DNA from: JAKAIY01 sp963809385
Lineage (GTDB): Bacteria; Chloroflexota; Ktedonobacteria; Ktedonobacterales; JADMIN01
Reading direction: 5' to 3'
Assembly: GCA_963809385.1 (NCBI GenBank)
Contig: CAWEJL010000004.1
Location: 1-64,000 of the forward strand
Length of the DNA: 64,000 nt
In this document: positions 53,301 through 62,058 of the stretch, piece after piece
How positions within the stretch are numbered: the stretch's first letter is position 1
Layout: each line of letters begins with the position of its first letter
Position numbers and translations under genes: made by a program
Notes under the pieces: generated by a model
Told to the model about the DNA's origin: nothing
The model's input: only the letters and a program-made list of their open reading frames with translations
The model's database searches: none

Positions 53301-53917
53301 GGCAATATGTCTGTCGAGGTTTGACTCGTCAGGTTTTGCGCGCCGCTAATCAGATCGGCGATCAGCGGGCCCATGCGCGCCAGATCCACGACGAGATCAA
53401 CGGTGGTTGGCGCCAGCGACGCGGGCATCGAAGGATAGCTGGCCGTGGCGGGGTTCTCGATCACCACGGCGCCGCCTGCCGCTTTCACCTCGCGCGCGCC
53501 CGCCGTTCCATCCGAGCCCGAGCCGGTGAGAATGACGGCGATGACACGCTCGCCATAGGTTTGCGCGGCGCTGGTGAGCAGCCGGTCAATGGATGGCATG
53601 GGGTGCTGGCCCGCGCCTGGCAGCAAGTGGACCACGTCATCGGTAATCTCGACGTCACGGTTCTGCGGAATGACGTAGATCACGCCGTCCGTCAAGTGCT
53701 CGGGGACGTCTTCTCCCACGGTACGCACGGGAAGCTTGGTGCGTCTGGTGAGGATCTGGCTGAGATGGCTGGTCGCGTTCGGATCAATGTGCTGCGCGAT
53801 CACGATCGGCACAGAGAAGGACTCTGGCAGGGTAGCCACCAGGAGCGAAAGCGCCTCGATACCGCCAGCCGAAGCCCCTATCACGACCAGGTCATAGAGC
53901 CGCTGCTGCTCATTCAT
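50357..53917 (-). CDS. CheB-CheR-PAS-histidine kinase fusion
   Basis: Protein of 1186 residues. Residues 8-190: CheB methylesterase with Ser in VIGASAGGIEALS, His in IAQHIDPNATSH and Asp in TGSGSDGTAGAREV. Residues 205-470: CheR methyltransferase (FLINVTEFFRDPPLFNFL, RIWSAGCATGEEPFSIAI, ATDIDADAIAYARRGLF). Residues 540-640: PAS-like. Residues 690-840: coiled coil of LREA/ELEA heptads. Then a second PAS, a HisKA domain with His in ASHELKNPLTSLM, and an ATPase domain (NLLTNALKYAP, DYGPGIAAADLD, GLGLGLYIVQQLVKAL). There is no CheB receiver domain and no chemotaxis gene nearby, so the target of methylation is unknown. No break is seen over 3.5 kb. Confidence 0.92.
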   Translation of the reverse strand: MNEQQRLYDLVVIGASAGGIEALSLLVATLPESFSVPIVIAQHIDPNATSHLSQILTRRTKLPVRTVGEDVPEHLTDGVIYVIPQNRDVEITDDVVHLLPGAGQHPMPSIDRLLTSAAQTYGERVIAVILTGSGSDGTAGAREVKAAGGAVVIENPATASYPSMPASLAPTTVDLVVDLARMGPLIADLISGAQNLTSQTSTDILPDLLEKVRQHTGIDFTLYKSPTILRRLHRRLAATSAANLLEYGAYLDRHTEEYQHLVASFLINVTEFFRDPPLFNFLREKVIPDMIERAHEDGKELRIWSAGCATGEEPFSIAILLAEALGNEALQFNIRIFATDIDADAIAYARRGLFPAASFAKIPDELRARYFISTEHGYEVTKFIRNMVIFGEHDLAQRPPFPRMDMVVCRNVLIYFGAELQARILKAFAFSLRDGGYLVLGNAETAGALSAYFSLAHPNFRVYRRRGDRVLAPPPPNFDRGRKIYGTAPILAGTAPDRFTPGGLRIAPAGEQADTTIPSNDGQALTLEIGQRVYTSRERFADQILSLPMGVIVIDRNYDVQTINNAAYTLLDIHRPAIGKDLLHLATRVPTKPLRAAIDAVFQEEGGATTGGAAPASVEVELEQSEQEGKQVLQIICYPYMQAESAPSGNASPTVEAVILFVSEAPSAGRPQDSTGGAARAQGGEQTPRAQPISMEAEEIARLTQQLEAERALNHELRAANRELREASDGLRRANEDLLVAHEEVQASAEETITLNEEMQATNEELETLNEELEATVEELHTTNDDLLARTQELQAMAQEKETQRQASERERAQLAAILSSMGDALLAVDATRKQTLTNEAYRRFFGDADTHLALEDVLGNPLPPEAAPWRRVGEDEPFIIAFTIRAPDGARHWFEAAGEPIRVGESTLGGVVTIRDLSDRSIRGLYAQFLGRASHELKNPLTSLMLTIQMMQKHIPAGAAGARLRTMVANMMRYARRLNVMAEDLKDLQRIQHDKIELTLEPVDIVALVNRTVSDVALIQPPDQPHPPIVVQAQPGIEPIVVLGDTLRLEQIMQNLLTNALKYAPDSKRIDVRVRRVHEQDAPDKAELEVRDYGPGIAAADLDLLFTPFFQAPHERASQRGGLGLGLYIVQQLVKALGGEITANSTEGQGAVFTVQLPLYTEGAQAETPASDASREADAGAEEGE

Positions 53918-54004
53918 CGTTACCCCAATCTTACTGCTCGTGGACAGCAGCCATCAGCGCAGAGACGATGATGGGGCAGGACACGGCAGTGGGATGGAAT
54001 GGCG

Positions 54005-54042
54005 CTTGATCAACCCTCAATCACTTGATCAACCCTCAATCA
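54005..54042. repeat. tandem direct repeat upstream of the CheB-CheR gene
   Basis: Two exact 19-base copies of CTTGATCAACCCTCAATCA, end to end. They lie 88-125 bases upstream of the kinase start. They may be a two-site binding element for its promoter. Confidence 0.6.
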
Positions 54043-54452
54043 ATTTGTTGAGAGCCACCCCCTCCACACGTGTTAGGAGCCGCATACGTCAGCCATACCG
54101 CATGGCTCAAGTGAATAGTCAGGCTCGCGACACTCGCTACGCGCATTGCGGATAGAGAGCTTCCTTTGTCAACACCTCAGTCGCTGTCTGGCTCCGCGTA
54201 TCCTAATCAAGCGCATGCGAGTACTATCAAAGCGAGAGGTATCAGACACCCCTCGCTATGTTGTTCTTATCGCACAATCCTATCACAAAGCGCGCAGTTC
54301 GCCGTTGGAGCCTGTGAGAGTGAGAAGTCGGCGTGAATCAACTGTCGCGACAGCTCATCCGGCTTCCTGTCGCGTGATTGCGGTATGCTTTTCTGGGAGC
54401 GCCGCGCCCGGCGCGCAACCGAGAGGGGTAGAGAAGCGTGGAGGTCGAGCGA

Positions 54453-55466
54453 ATGCGTATGGAGGAGGTGGAGCAGCCCGCCCAGTCGGGAGGCGTCGCG
54501 CTGGATGCGGACAGCGCGAAGCGACCCGCCTGGCGCGTCTGGTTCAGCACCGCACGGCCCGCCACCTTGACGGCGGCGGTCGCTCCGGTGCTGGTAGGCG
54601 CGGCGGTCGCGGCCTGGCAGGGCGTCTTCCATCTTCTCGTGTTTGCGCTGACACTGCTCGCTGGCGTCCTGTTGCAAGCGGGCGTCAACTATCTCAATGA
54701 GTATTTTGACTGGCGTTATGGATTGGACACCGAGCATTCTCAAGGCTCGATGACGGTCATCTTCCGGGGTGAAATGACTGGCGCGCAGGTGCTGGGAATG
54801 GGGCTGGCTTGCTTCGGAGCGGCTGCGGCGCTGGGGGGCTGGCTGATCGCGCTGATCGGTCCGCCGATCCTGCTGTTTGGGCTCGCCGCGCTCTTCATTG
54901 GCTACTTCTACAGCGCCAAGCCGTTCTCCTTCGCCGCGCGCGGCCTGGGCGACCTGATGGTCTACCTGGCGATGGGCTTCCTGATGGTCTGGGGGGCCTA
55001 CTACACGCAGATACCGTCCTGGTCATGGATGGCGTTCGCGGCGAGCGTCCCGGCGGGCCTGCTGGTCGTCGCAATCCTGAATATGAACAACGTGCGCGAC
55101 TATCTGGATGATCTGGCGGTTAACAAGCGTACGCTACCCGTCCGCTTCGGCAAGCTGTTCGGCATCCGCTATCACGCCGCGCTGCTCTATGGGGCCTATG
55201 TGGCGACGACGCTGTTCGTCATTCTGGGCTACCTGGCTCCGCGCCTGGGCCTTGGGCTGCCGTGGCCCGCGCTGCTGGTGTGGGTGACGTTCCCGGCGGC
55301 CTACCGCAACGTGCGCGCCGTCAACGCCGTTTGGCGGCGCGACCGCGATCCCGTGCTGCGTATGGGTGTTCGCCAGACCGCCGCGCTGCACTTCCAGTTC
55401 TGTGCGACGCTGGCGGTGGGCATCGTTCTGGCGGTTCTGCTGCGCGCGCTCAAGCTGCCTGTTTGA
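54453..55466 (+). CDS. menA: UbiA-family prenyltransferase, MenA-like
   Basis: Integral membrane enzyme of 337 residues with eight or nine helices. The first Asp motif is GVNYLNEYFDWRYGLDTEHS (NxxxDxxxGxD) and the second is LNMNNVRDYLDDLAVNKRTL. MenA joins a polyprenyl chain to 1,4-dihydroxy-2-naphthoate in menaquinone synthesis, and the motif style fits it better than UbiA or chlorophyll synthase. ATG 54453 has GGAGG eight bases upstream; GTG 54438 is possible. No other men genes are near. Confidence 0.85.
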   Translation: MRMEEVEQPAQSGGVALDADSAKRPAWRVWFSTARPATLTAAVAPVLVGAAVAAWQGVFHLLVFALTLLAGVLLQAGVNYLNEYFDWRYGLDTEHSQGSMTVIFRGEMTGAQVLGMGLACFGAAAALGGWLIALIGPPILLFGLAALFIGYFYSAKPFSFAARGLGDLMVYLAMGFLMVWGAYYTQIPSWSWMAFAASVPAGLLVVAILNMNNVRDYLDDLAVNKRTLPVRFGKLFGIRYHAALLYGAYVATTLFVILGYLAPRLGLGLPWPALLVWVTFPAAYRNVRAVNAVWRRDRDPVLRMGVRQTAALHFQFCATLAVGIVLAVLLRALKLPV

Positions 55467-55475
55467 GCGATCCCG

Positions 55476-56372
55476 CTACGCCCCCACCCACAGCCACGCC
55501 GGGCCGGAAATCTCCGCCAGCGTGAGCGGCTGCGCCTGGCCGCGCTCCTGGAGGCGGGCCAGCGCGGCGTCGAGTTCCGCCTGGGGCAGGCCGAGCGCAC
55601 GGGCGAGCGGCTTTGTCGCCGCCCAGATGGCCCCCGGCAGATAGCGCGCGAGCACCTGGTCGAGCGCCTGCTCGCGAGTGAGCCGCTCCGCCGCATCCAC
55701 ATGCTCGCGATAGCTGACGCTGAACAGCGTATGCCCCATCCCCGTCATCTCTCCCTCACCGGACGCCTCACCCGGCGCGGGCGCTGGGTCGCTGGCCGCC
55801 CGCGCGTCGGGCGAGAACACGCGGGTCAGCAGCAGGCGCGCGTCTAGCTCAGCGAGCGCTTTCTGGTAGGCCGTGCGCTGTTCCTTGCCGGTTGGGAAAC
55901 CAGCGGCTTCTCGTAGCTCGCTCGTGCTGAGCGGGCGCTCCGCTTCCTCCAGCGCCCGCGCTACCCGGTGCGCCTCTGGCGAGATGATTCCCAGATGCAA
56001 AAGCTCGTCCGGCATGCGCGGGTCACTCAGCAGCCGCAGCGTGGCGGGCAGCAGGTCCCAGGCGATCCACGTCGGGCGCTTGCGCACGACCACCGTATAG
56101 CACGCCACCGCCTGGCGCCCGAGAACCCACCGCCAGGTATAGACCTGGCCCGATGGGCTGTCCCACTTCGAGTCCGTTGGCCGCTCCGGATCGCCGACGT
56201 AGGCGTGATACAGATTGGGCGTCTCTGGTGTGACAGGATAGAGCGTCACCAGGCCCAGCGCGTTGATGAGCTTCGCGCCCTCATCTGGCCCCGCGATACG
56301 CCGCTCCGCTGTCTGCCGCCACGCGGCGAGCCGCTGCGCGCGTAGCTCCGTGAACGCTGGCGTCCTCTCCAT
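55476..56372 (-). CDS. AlkZ-related winged-helix protein
   Basis: Protein of 298 residues. It resembles the AlkZ/HTH_42 winged-helix group: RWVLGRQAVACYTVVVRKRP, LGIISPEAHRVARALEEAER, SELREAAGFPTGKEQRTAYQ. AlkZ proteins are DNA glycosylases, but this group lacks a clear QxQ catalytic motif in what I can read, so the role is unsure. GAGGGAGG lies before ATG 56372. It is convergent with menA, ten bases apart. Confidence 0.6.
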   Translation of the reverse strand: MERTPAFTELRAQRLAAWRQTAERRIAGPDEGAKLINALGLVTLYPVTPETPNLYHAYVGDPERPTDSKWDSPSGQVYTWRWVLGRQAVACYTVVVRKRPTWIAWDLLPATLRLLSDPRMPDELLHLGIISPEAHRVARALEEAERPLSTSELREAAGFPTGKEQRTAYQKALAELDARLLLTRVFSPDARAASDPAPAPGEASGEGEMTGMGHTLFSVSYREHVDAAERLTREQALDQVLARYLPGAIWAATKPLARALGLPQAELDAALARLQERGQAQPLTLAEISGPAWLWVGA

Positions 56373-56426
56373 GAAGTGGCCTCCCTCGCGTGATCAGATG
56401 GATAAAATAGCGCTGAATAGAGCTTC

Positions 56427-58586
56427 TTATCCGCGGCGGCCCCGGCGGTCACGCGGGCTCACGCGCGGCCCGGATGGCGGGCGCTGGCCACCACGTCCAG
56501 GCGCGCCGCGCCCGCGCGCTGACCCGCCCCAGTCATCCCGCTCATCTTCGTATCCATCCTCGTCGTACGGCTCATCCTCGTCGTCGTACTCATCCTCGTC
56601 ATCGGCGTACGCGCTGGGGCCATCCTCGTCATCATCGCCCCAAAGCGCGCCCACCGCTCCCGTCGGCGTGACGGCGCCCATCTTGCCGCTCTGCCCAATG
56701 GGCGAGGCGAACCGGCCACTCGCGCCCGGCGCGGCTGCCATGCGCCCGCTCGCTCCCGATATGCCAGCGTTTTTATCGTCTTTGGCGGGTTTAGGCGCGC
56801 GCGCGCGCAGACCCGGTGTGATGAAGAGGATGGCGCCCGTCAGAATCAAGCCCACGCCCGCGCCGACCAGTATCGCCCCGACCGGCAGGCCGGGGAACAG
56901 CGCGCGCGTCCCGATATTGGCGTGCGCGAACCCTGCGTAGAACAGGGTAAAGAGCGCGGCGCCGCCAGCGCTGGCCAGCGCGGTCAGGAAAGCTTCTCCC
57001 GCGCTCAGCGCCCGGCGCTCGGTCCCATCGCGCCCGGCGCGTAACAGGCGGCGGGCGGCGATGACGCTGATCCCGTTGGCGGCGCCCAGAAGCAGCGCGA
57101 TCCCATAGCTGGCAATGGGAGCGGTGGTCAGCGCGAGCAGCGCCAGCGCCAAGCCGGTGAGCGCTAGCCCCAGCGGCGCGAGCGCGCCGCCTATCCGGCG
57201 CGTGGGTGGCAACTCAGCCAGCAGCGCTCCAAGCGTTAGTCCGCTCGCCTCCAGCGCGACGAGGACGCCGAGATAATAACCCGCCAGCCCCAGCCGGTCG
57301 CTGACGTAGAAGACCTCCAGCACACTCAGTCCGCCGCCCACCAGCGCCAGCGCGGTCAGCGTCAGCAGCGCGGTGGCGCTCGCCGCGCGCCCGCCCGCCA
57401 GCCCAATCCCCGCACGGATGTCGCCGATCGCCTGGAATGGCGTGTTTGGTCCCTGCTGATACCACTCCGGTAGCGCCCGCTCGCGCTGGTCGGGCGCCAG
57501 CGGCGCGTCGTTGGCGTCGTCATCATCATCATCATCCGCGTCGGCGTCACGCACGGCGGCGAGCAAGTCAGCGCGTGTCGCCTCGTCTGGCGTCGCGCTG
57601 GCCAGGGTCGCCCGCGTGAATGCGCGCCTTTCTTCGGGGAGCGCGTCGAGGAAGCCATCGGAATTGGAGGCCAGAAGGAAGCAGATGGCGGCGGCCAGCG
57701 CCACGAGGATCACCCGCTCGCCCAGCGCCAGGAACAGCGCGGCGGCAAGCAGTGGCCCGACAACGGTCGCGAGAGCGGAGCCAGCGAACAGGTCGTTGGC
57801 TACCAACTCGATCTCGCCTGGCTCCAGGCAGACGCGCGTCGCCGCCACGCGCAGCGCCTGACGTAATCGTCCAGTCAGCCCTATCGCGAAGAGCAGCCCG
57901 AATAAGACGGGATAGATCGTCTGGAAGTGCATTCCCAGAACGCCTAGCGCCGCCACCACGCGCAGCCGTCCGATCCAGGCCAGCGGGCCGCCGGGCTCGC
58001 GAACGCCCTCGAAGAGTGGCGCGATTGGGATGGCGATCAACCAGGGCAAGCCCAGCGCCAGGACGGCGAGCAATACCATCACCGGCGAGCTGGTCAGATA
58101 GGCGAGCCAGATGATGACGCCAACTCCCAGCACGCTTTCGCCGAGCAGTGACGCGACTTCGCCACGCCAGAGGTGGCCCGCGTTGCCGTCATGAAACAGC
58201 GCAAATCCGTTGCGCTTGCGCTGGATCGCTTCCAGGTGCGCCGAAGTCTGAAGTCCCATGCCCGCCATGCTGGCCGCGAACGGATCGTAATCCCGTGCGG
58301 CTGGCGCGCCCGCTCCCCGGTAGGGGCCCATAGCCCGCTGCGAGCCGCTCGCGCCTGGCGCGGTGGGTCCGCGATATGGCCCGAGGGTGCGCTGCGAGCC
58401 GCTCGCGCCTGGCGCGGCCGGCGCACCGTAGGGCCGGAACGGGCCGGAGCGATCGGAAGGTGGGCCGGGAGGACGCCGCCTAGAGGAACCGCCCGCGTTC
58501 TGTGGGCCACCTGACCGCCCGCGCGGCTTTTCTGTGCGGCGGTCCCACGATCCTCCCGGACCCCCTGGCGGATAGTCACCCGGCAT
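56427..58586 (-). CDS. MFS-type membrane protein with low-complexity ends
   Basis: Protein of 719 residues. Residues 1-110 are Gly/Pro/Arg/Ser-rich with near-repeats such as APGASGSQRTLGPYRG and APGASGSQRAMGPYRG. Residues 145-590 hold about 12 membrane segments in two sets split by an acidic loop (DADADDDDDDDAND), like a major-facilitator transporter. Residues 600-719 are again low complexity with GASGRMAAAPGASGR repeats and a strongly acidic stretch (DDEDEYDDEDEPYDEDGYED). The substrate is unknown. The disordered tails may place it in protein condensates or envelope contacts. AGGAG precedes ATG 58586. Confidence 0.75.
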   Translation of the reverse strand: MPGDYPPGGPGGSWDRRTEKPRGRSGGPQNAGGSSRRRPPGPPSDRSGPFRPYGAPAAPGASGSQRTLGPYRGPTAPGASGSQRAMGPYRGAGAPAARDYDPFAASMAGMGLQTSAHLEAIQRKRNGFALFHDGNAGHLWRGEVASLLGESVLGVGVIIWLAYLTSSPVMVLLAVLALGLPWLIAIPIAPLFEGVREPGGPLAWIGRLRVVAALGVLGMHFQTIYPVLFGLLFAIGLTGRLRQALRVAATRVCLEPGEIELVANDLFAGSALATVVGPLLAAALFLALGERVILVALAAAICFLLASNSDGFLDALPEERRAFTRATLASATPDEATRADLLAAVRDADADDDDDDDANDAPLAPDQRERALPEWYQQGPNTPFQAIGDIRAGIGLAGGRAASATALLTLTALALVGGGLSVLEVFYVSDRLGLAGYYLGVLVALEASGLTLGALLAELPPTRRIGGALAPLGLALTGLALALLALTTAPIASYGIALLLGAANGISVIAARRLLRAGRDGTERRALSAGEAFLTALASAGGAALFTLFYAGFAHANIGTRALFPGLPVGAILVGAGVGLILTGAILFITPGLRARAPKPAKDDKNAGISGASGRMAAAPGASGRFASPIGQSGKMGAVTPTGAVGALWGDDDEDGPSAYADDEDEYDDEDEPYDEDGYEDERDDWGGSARGRGAPGRGGQRPPSGPRVSPRDRRGRRG

Positions 58587-58916
58587 GCGGTCTCTCCTGG
58601 CGCTTTCCGGCGGGGCGGAAGCCTACGAAACCCACTCCAAACCCCATAGAACACCGGGCAGTATAGGGCTGGAGCGCCTAATGTGTCAATCGCGCTGGCC
58701 CGAACGTTCGCCCGCGCGGTCGCCACTTTGTGATGGCAGGCGTCGCGCCACGAGCAGTGGTGATCGCGGCGAGAATTCTGCTATACTGGCGACGCTGGCG
58801 GCGCTGGCGCGGCTGAGGACTGAGCGGGGCGCCGCCTCGCGATCATCATCCCGCCTACAGGCCGCTCGTGTTCCTATTTTTGGATCGCTTTAGAGAACTG
58901 GAAGTTGGTCTGGCGT

Positions 58917-60641
58917 ATGGATCCCACGCCCTCCTCGTCGTCATCATCATCTCCGCAGCCGCCCTACTCCTCATACAACACGCCCCCGGCGGGCTATACG
59001 CCGCCAGCGGGCTATACGCCGCCAGCGGGCTATACGCCGCCAGCGGGCTATACGCCGCCAGCCTTCGCGCCTGTGCGGCCACCGCGACGGCGTGGCGGGA
59101 TTCTCTGGCTAGTCATTGGCCTTTTTCTGATACCAGTCGTCGCGTGCGCGGCTTTGATCGGCGCGACCGCCATCGCGCAGCCCCAGCTGCTGGCGCGCGA
59201 CCTGACCATCTTCTCGACGCCAGTCTCTGGCACGGTCTATGGCGAAGATGCGACCCAGCGCGAAGCGGGGCGCGAGGCGATGGCCCCCGTGGCTGACGCG
59301 ACCGTGACCTGCGGTGACGTGAGCGCTGTGACTGACGCCCAGGGACACTACAGCCTGAGACAGCTACGCGGGCGCGACTATACGTGCTCGCTCACAGCGC
59401 CGCAGTATCTCCCCTTGAAGGCCAGTATCCACCTCCAACTCAACGGTTCCTACACACTCAACTTCGGCTCGCCAGCATCCGTGATGGGTGGAGGCTCCTG
59501 CGCGCCAGCGCCCTCCGGCCAGCGCTGCGGAGCGCTGGCGCTGCAGCCCGGCTCGATCAGCGGCGTCGCCGAGGATAGCTCGACCCGTCAGCCGATCACC
59601 GCCGCTGTGGTCACCTGCTGGGATAATTCGCTCGCCGCGCGCGTCGCCCTGAAAAACCCCGCGCGCTATACCGCCGTCGCTGGGGCCCAGGGTCAGTATC
59701 TCGTATCGGGCTTGCCGGTGGGGCTCTACCAATGCGTCGCCACGCAGAGCGGGACGCCACAGCAGGTGGTGGCGCGCCCCGGCGCGGTCGCCACGCTCGA
59801 TTTCTCTGTCTGTCAGCGTCACTGTCGCGGAGTGAGCTATCACGGAGGCGACGTGATGCACACCTTCACGGGCTATGTGATTTTCTGGACCCCGCCCGGC
59901 ACGCGGCTGGACCCCTCCGGCAGCGACTCGCGCTTCCGCTCCCTGGTGGCCCAGTACTTGAAGGATGCTGGCGGCACACCGTTCTACGGGCTGCTTGGCC
60001 AATACTGGGATGCGGCCGGGCCAGTGCGCAACGTCGTGCGGCTGGGTGGAACGTATGTGGACACGCGGCCTTACCCGCACGCTGGAACGCGCGCCGATCC
60101 GTTGACAGATGGCAACATCTACACGGAGATCGAGCATGTCAGCGAATCCCAGCACTGGCCGGTGACGCCGGGCGTGGGCTTTGCGCTGGTCACCGCCTAC
60201 GGCGTCGAGACATGCGCGACCTACGAGGGCCACCGCTCCTGCTCCTTCCCGCTCAGCAATGACGCCGGTTTCTGCGCCTACCATTCCTCCACCTCGTACT
60301 CGCGCACGGATTCTACGGCGAGCTACCTGCCCTACATGCTCGTCGCCGATGTTGGGGGGTGCGACTCTCTGCCCACCTACGGCGAGGGGCCAGCTCCCTA
60401 CGGCGCGCCTGTGGTAGACGCGGTCATCAACTCACTCTCCCACGAGCAGTTCGAAATGGTCTCCGATCCCACTGGCGAAGGGTGGTACGACAACAGCGAC
60501 AACAGCGAGATTGGCGACAAGTGCGAGACCTCGTTCGGCTATCCCGCGCGTGATGGCGCGACCGTCCGCCTCGCGAACGGCCACGGCTACGTCCTCCAGC
60601 GCGAGTGGAGCGCCGCCAGCGGCTCCTGCTCGTACGGGTGA
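58917..60641 (+). CDS. membrane-anchored EXORDIUM-like extracellular protein
   Basis: Protein of 574 residues. The N-terminus is Ser/Pro-rich with four TPPAGY repeats, then one membrane segment (GGILWLVIGLFLIPVVACAA). Outside: two carboxypeptidase-regulatory-like beta domains with Cys (VADATVTCGDVSAVTDAQGH, ITAAVVTCWDNSLAARVALK). The C-terminal part resembles the phosphate-induced/EXORDIUM and peptidase-like group: MHTFTGYVIFWTPPGTRLD, AVINSLSHEQFEMVSDPTGE, DNSEIGDKCETSFGY. The SHExxE-type motif suggests a metal site. It is exposed on the cell surface. The start ATG 58917 is the first Met before the repeats. Confidence 0.72.
   Translation: MDPTPSSSSSSSPQPPYSSYNTPPAGYTPPAGYTPPAGYTPPAGYTPPAFAPVRPPRRRGGILWLVIGLFLIPVVACAALIGATAIAQPQLLARDLTIFSTPVSGTVYGEDATQREAGREAMAPVADATVTCGDVSAVTDAQGHYSLRQLRGRDYTCSLTAPQYLPLKASIHLQLNGSYTLNFGSPASVMGGGSCAPAPSGQRCGALALQPGSISGVAEDSSTRQPITAAVVTCWDNSLAARVALKNPARYTAVAGAQGQYLVSGLPVGLYQCVATQSGTPQQVVARPGAVATLDFSVCQRHCRGVSYHGGDVMHTFTGYVIFWTPPGTRLDPSGSDSRFRSLVAQYLKDAGGTPFYGLLGQYWDAAGPVRNVVRLGGTYVDTRPYPHAGTRADPLTDGNIYTEIEHVSESQHWPVTPGVGFALVTAYGVETCATYEGHRSCSFPLSNDAGFCAYHSSTSYSRTDSTASYLPYMLVADVGGCDSLPTYGEGPAPYGAPVVDAVINSLSHEQFEMVSDPTGEGWYDNSDNSEIGDKCETSFGYPARDGATVRLANGHGYVLQREWSAASGSCSYG
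58991..59062 (+). repeat. four tandem 18-base repeats
   Basis: GGGCTATACGCCGCCAGC is repeated four times exactly, coding for the GYTPPA units of the surface protein. Such exact repeats can change copy number by slippage in steps of six residues. Confidence 0.9.
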
Positions 60642-60681
60642 GACGGGTGATATTCAATGAGCCGCCGCGCGCCCGCCCGCA

Positions 60682-61161
60682 TCACCACCCTGGCCCGCGC
60701 GCGTCGGCGGTGCCCGCGCCCAGCACATGCAGCAGCGCGTCGGCCACCGCGTCGGCTTCGTTGATTCCCTGGCCATCCACCGGCGTGGCGTCCCCGTCGC
60801 GCGTCAGGCGGCAGACGTGCAGGACGGTGGGGCCAGAGCCGCCCAGCAGCCGCCCACTCGTCTCGCCCGTCGCCACACGGTAGCCCCGCGCGCGCAGCCA
60901 TACCTTCAGCTTGCCCGCCGAGGGCAGCCAGAGGCAATCGTGGGCCGCCATGCGCGTCTGCGGCCAGCGTCCATCGACGTCAGCCAGGGTGACGAAGCCC
61001 TCGCGGTCGTGGGTGGTGATAACCAGCCACATGCCGATCAGTCCCTCATCGAGGTGCGAGCCGCCCAGCGACGTCACCAGGTCGCCTGGCTGCGGGTCCC
61101 ACGTCAGCCCGTCCTGGATGAGACGGCGCGCCATTGTCGGTGTCACCAGGTCTTCGCGCAT
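60682..61161 (-). CDS. hypothetical protein
   Basis: Protein of 159 residues with even composition and good coding pattern: DGLTWDPQPGDLVTSLGGSH, GLIGMWLVITTHDREGFVTL, ARGYRVATGETSGRLLGG. No family is recognised. GTGAGGG precedes ATG 61161. It is convergent with the surface protein (40 bases) and divergent from purE. Confidence 0.65.
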   Translation of the reverse strand: MREDLVTPTMARRLIQDGLTWDPQPGDLVTSLGGSHLDEGLIGMWLVITTHDREGFVTLADVDGRWPQTRMAAHDCLWLPSAGKLKVWLRARGYRVATGETSGRLLGGSGPTVLHVCRLTRDGDATPVDGQGINEADAVADALLHVLGAGTADARGPGW

Positions 61162-61375
61162 GCCAGGCCCTCACTTTCCCCATCTTTCAATCCGTTCCCA
61201 ATCGTGGCGTCACGGTAGCAGCGGCGCCCGCCCACCGTCAAGCAGGCTGCCGTCCGCCCGCCGCTTGACATCCGCCTCGCTCCGCGCCTACCCTTGAGCC
61301 GGGATGCGCGGAGCTGGGCGGCTGTCCCACATGCGCGAACGTTCCAGAACAGCGGGCGATGAGGGAGGCCGGAGT

Positions 61376-61879
61376 ATGACAGCGCTGGTAGGCGTCGTGA
61401 TGGGCAGCGACTCGGATTTGCCGGTTATGCGCGGCGCGGCGGAGATGCTGGAGCGCTTCGGCGTGTCCCACGAGATCCGTATCGTCTCGGCCCACCGTAC
61501 CCCCGACGACATGGCGGAGTATGGCCGCACAGCGCATGAGCGCGGCCTGCGGGTTATCATCGCCGGCGCGGGTGGCGCCGCGCACCTCCCCGGCATGCTC
61601 GCCGCGCACACCCCCCTCCCCGTGATCGGCGTCCCCGTCCCCACCGAGATGCTGCGCGGCCTCGACTCGCTGCTCTCCATTGTCCAGATGCCCGCAGGCG
61701 TCCCCGTCGCCACCGTCGCCATTGGGAACGCCCGTAACGCTGGGCTGCTCGCCGTACGCATCCTCGCCACGGCTGACCCCGCCCTGCGCGAGCGCATGCT
61801 GGCCTATCAGGCCGAGATCGCCGCCGAGTCGCGCGCGAAGAACCAGGCGCTGGAATCCGGCGCGGGCGAAGGCGCGTAG
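61376..61879 (+). CDS. purE: N5-carboxyaminoimidazole ribonucleotide mutase
   Basis: PurE, 167 residues, a step of purine synthesis. All core motifs are present: LVGVVMGSDSDLPVMRGAAE, IRIVSAHRTPDDMAEYGRTA, IIAGAGGAAHLPGMLAAHTP and VPTEMLRGLDSLLSIVQMP. The His in SAHRTP and the GAGGAAHL loop are those of class I enzymes. GGGAGG precedes ATG 61376. No purK or purD is adjacent in the window. Confidence 0.94.
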   Translation: MTALVGVVMGSDSDLPVMRGAAEMLERFGVSHEIRIVSAHRTPDDMAEYGRTAHERGLRVIIAGAGGAAHLPGMLAAHTPLPVIGVPVPTEMLRGLDSLLSIVQMPAGVPVATVAIGNARNAGLLAVRILATADPALRERMLAYQAEIAAESRAKNQALESGAGEGA

Positions 61880-62058
61880 CGACCACTCCTCGCCCAGAAC
61901 GCACACGTTACAGGCAGCCGTGGCAGCCGTTTCACTTTATGTGTGAGGATGGCGGGCGCGCCGCGCGGGCGCGCAGGGAGGCGGCGGAGCGGCGCGGGTG
62001 AACGAGGCCGCATGGTCAGGGCGAGATCAAAAGGATGTAGAGAGGCCTGGGCGAGCGC

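Noticed and set aside
51239..53971. A 910-codon plus-strand open frame opposite the CheB-CheR kinase
   Set aside because: It is the antisense shadow of an intact, motif-complete gene in GC-rich DNA; its translation shows no domain.
58991..59062. Possible CRISPR array (four short repeats)
   Set aside because: The repeats are directly adjacent, with no spacers, and encode an in-frame peptide repeat.
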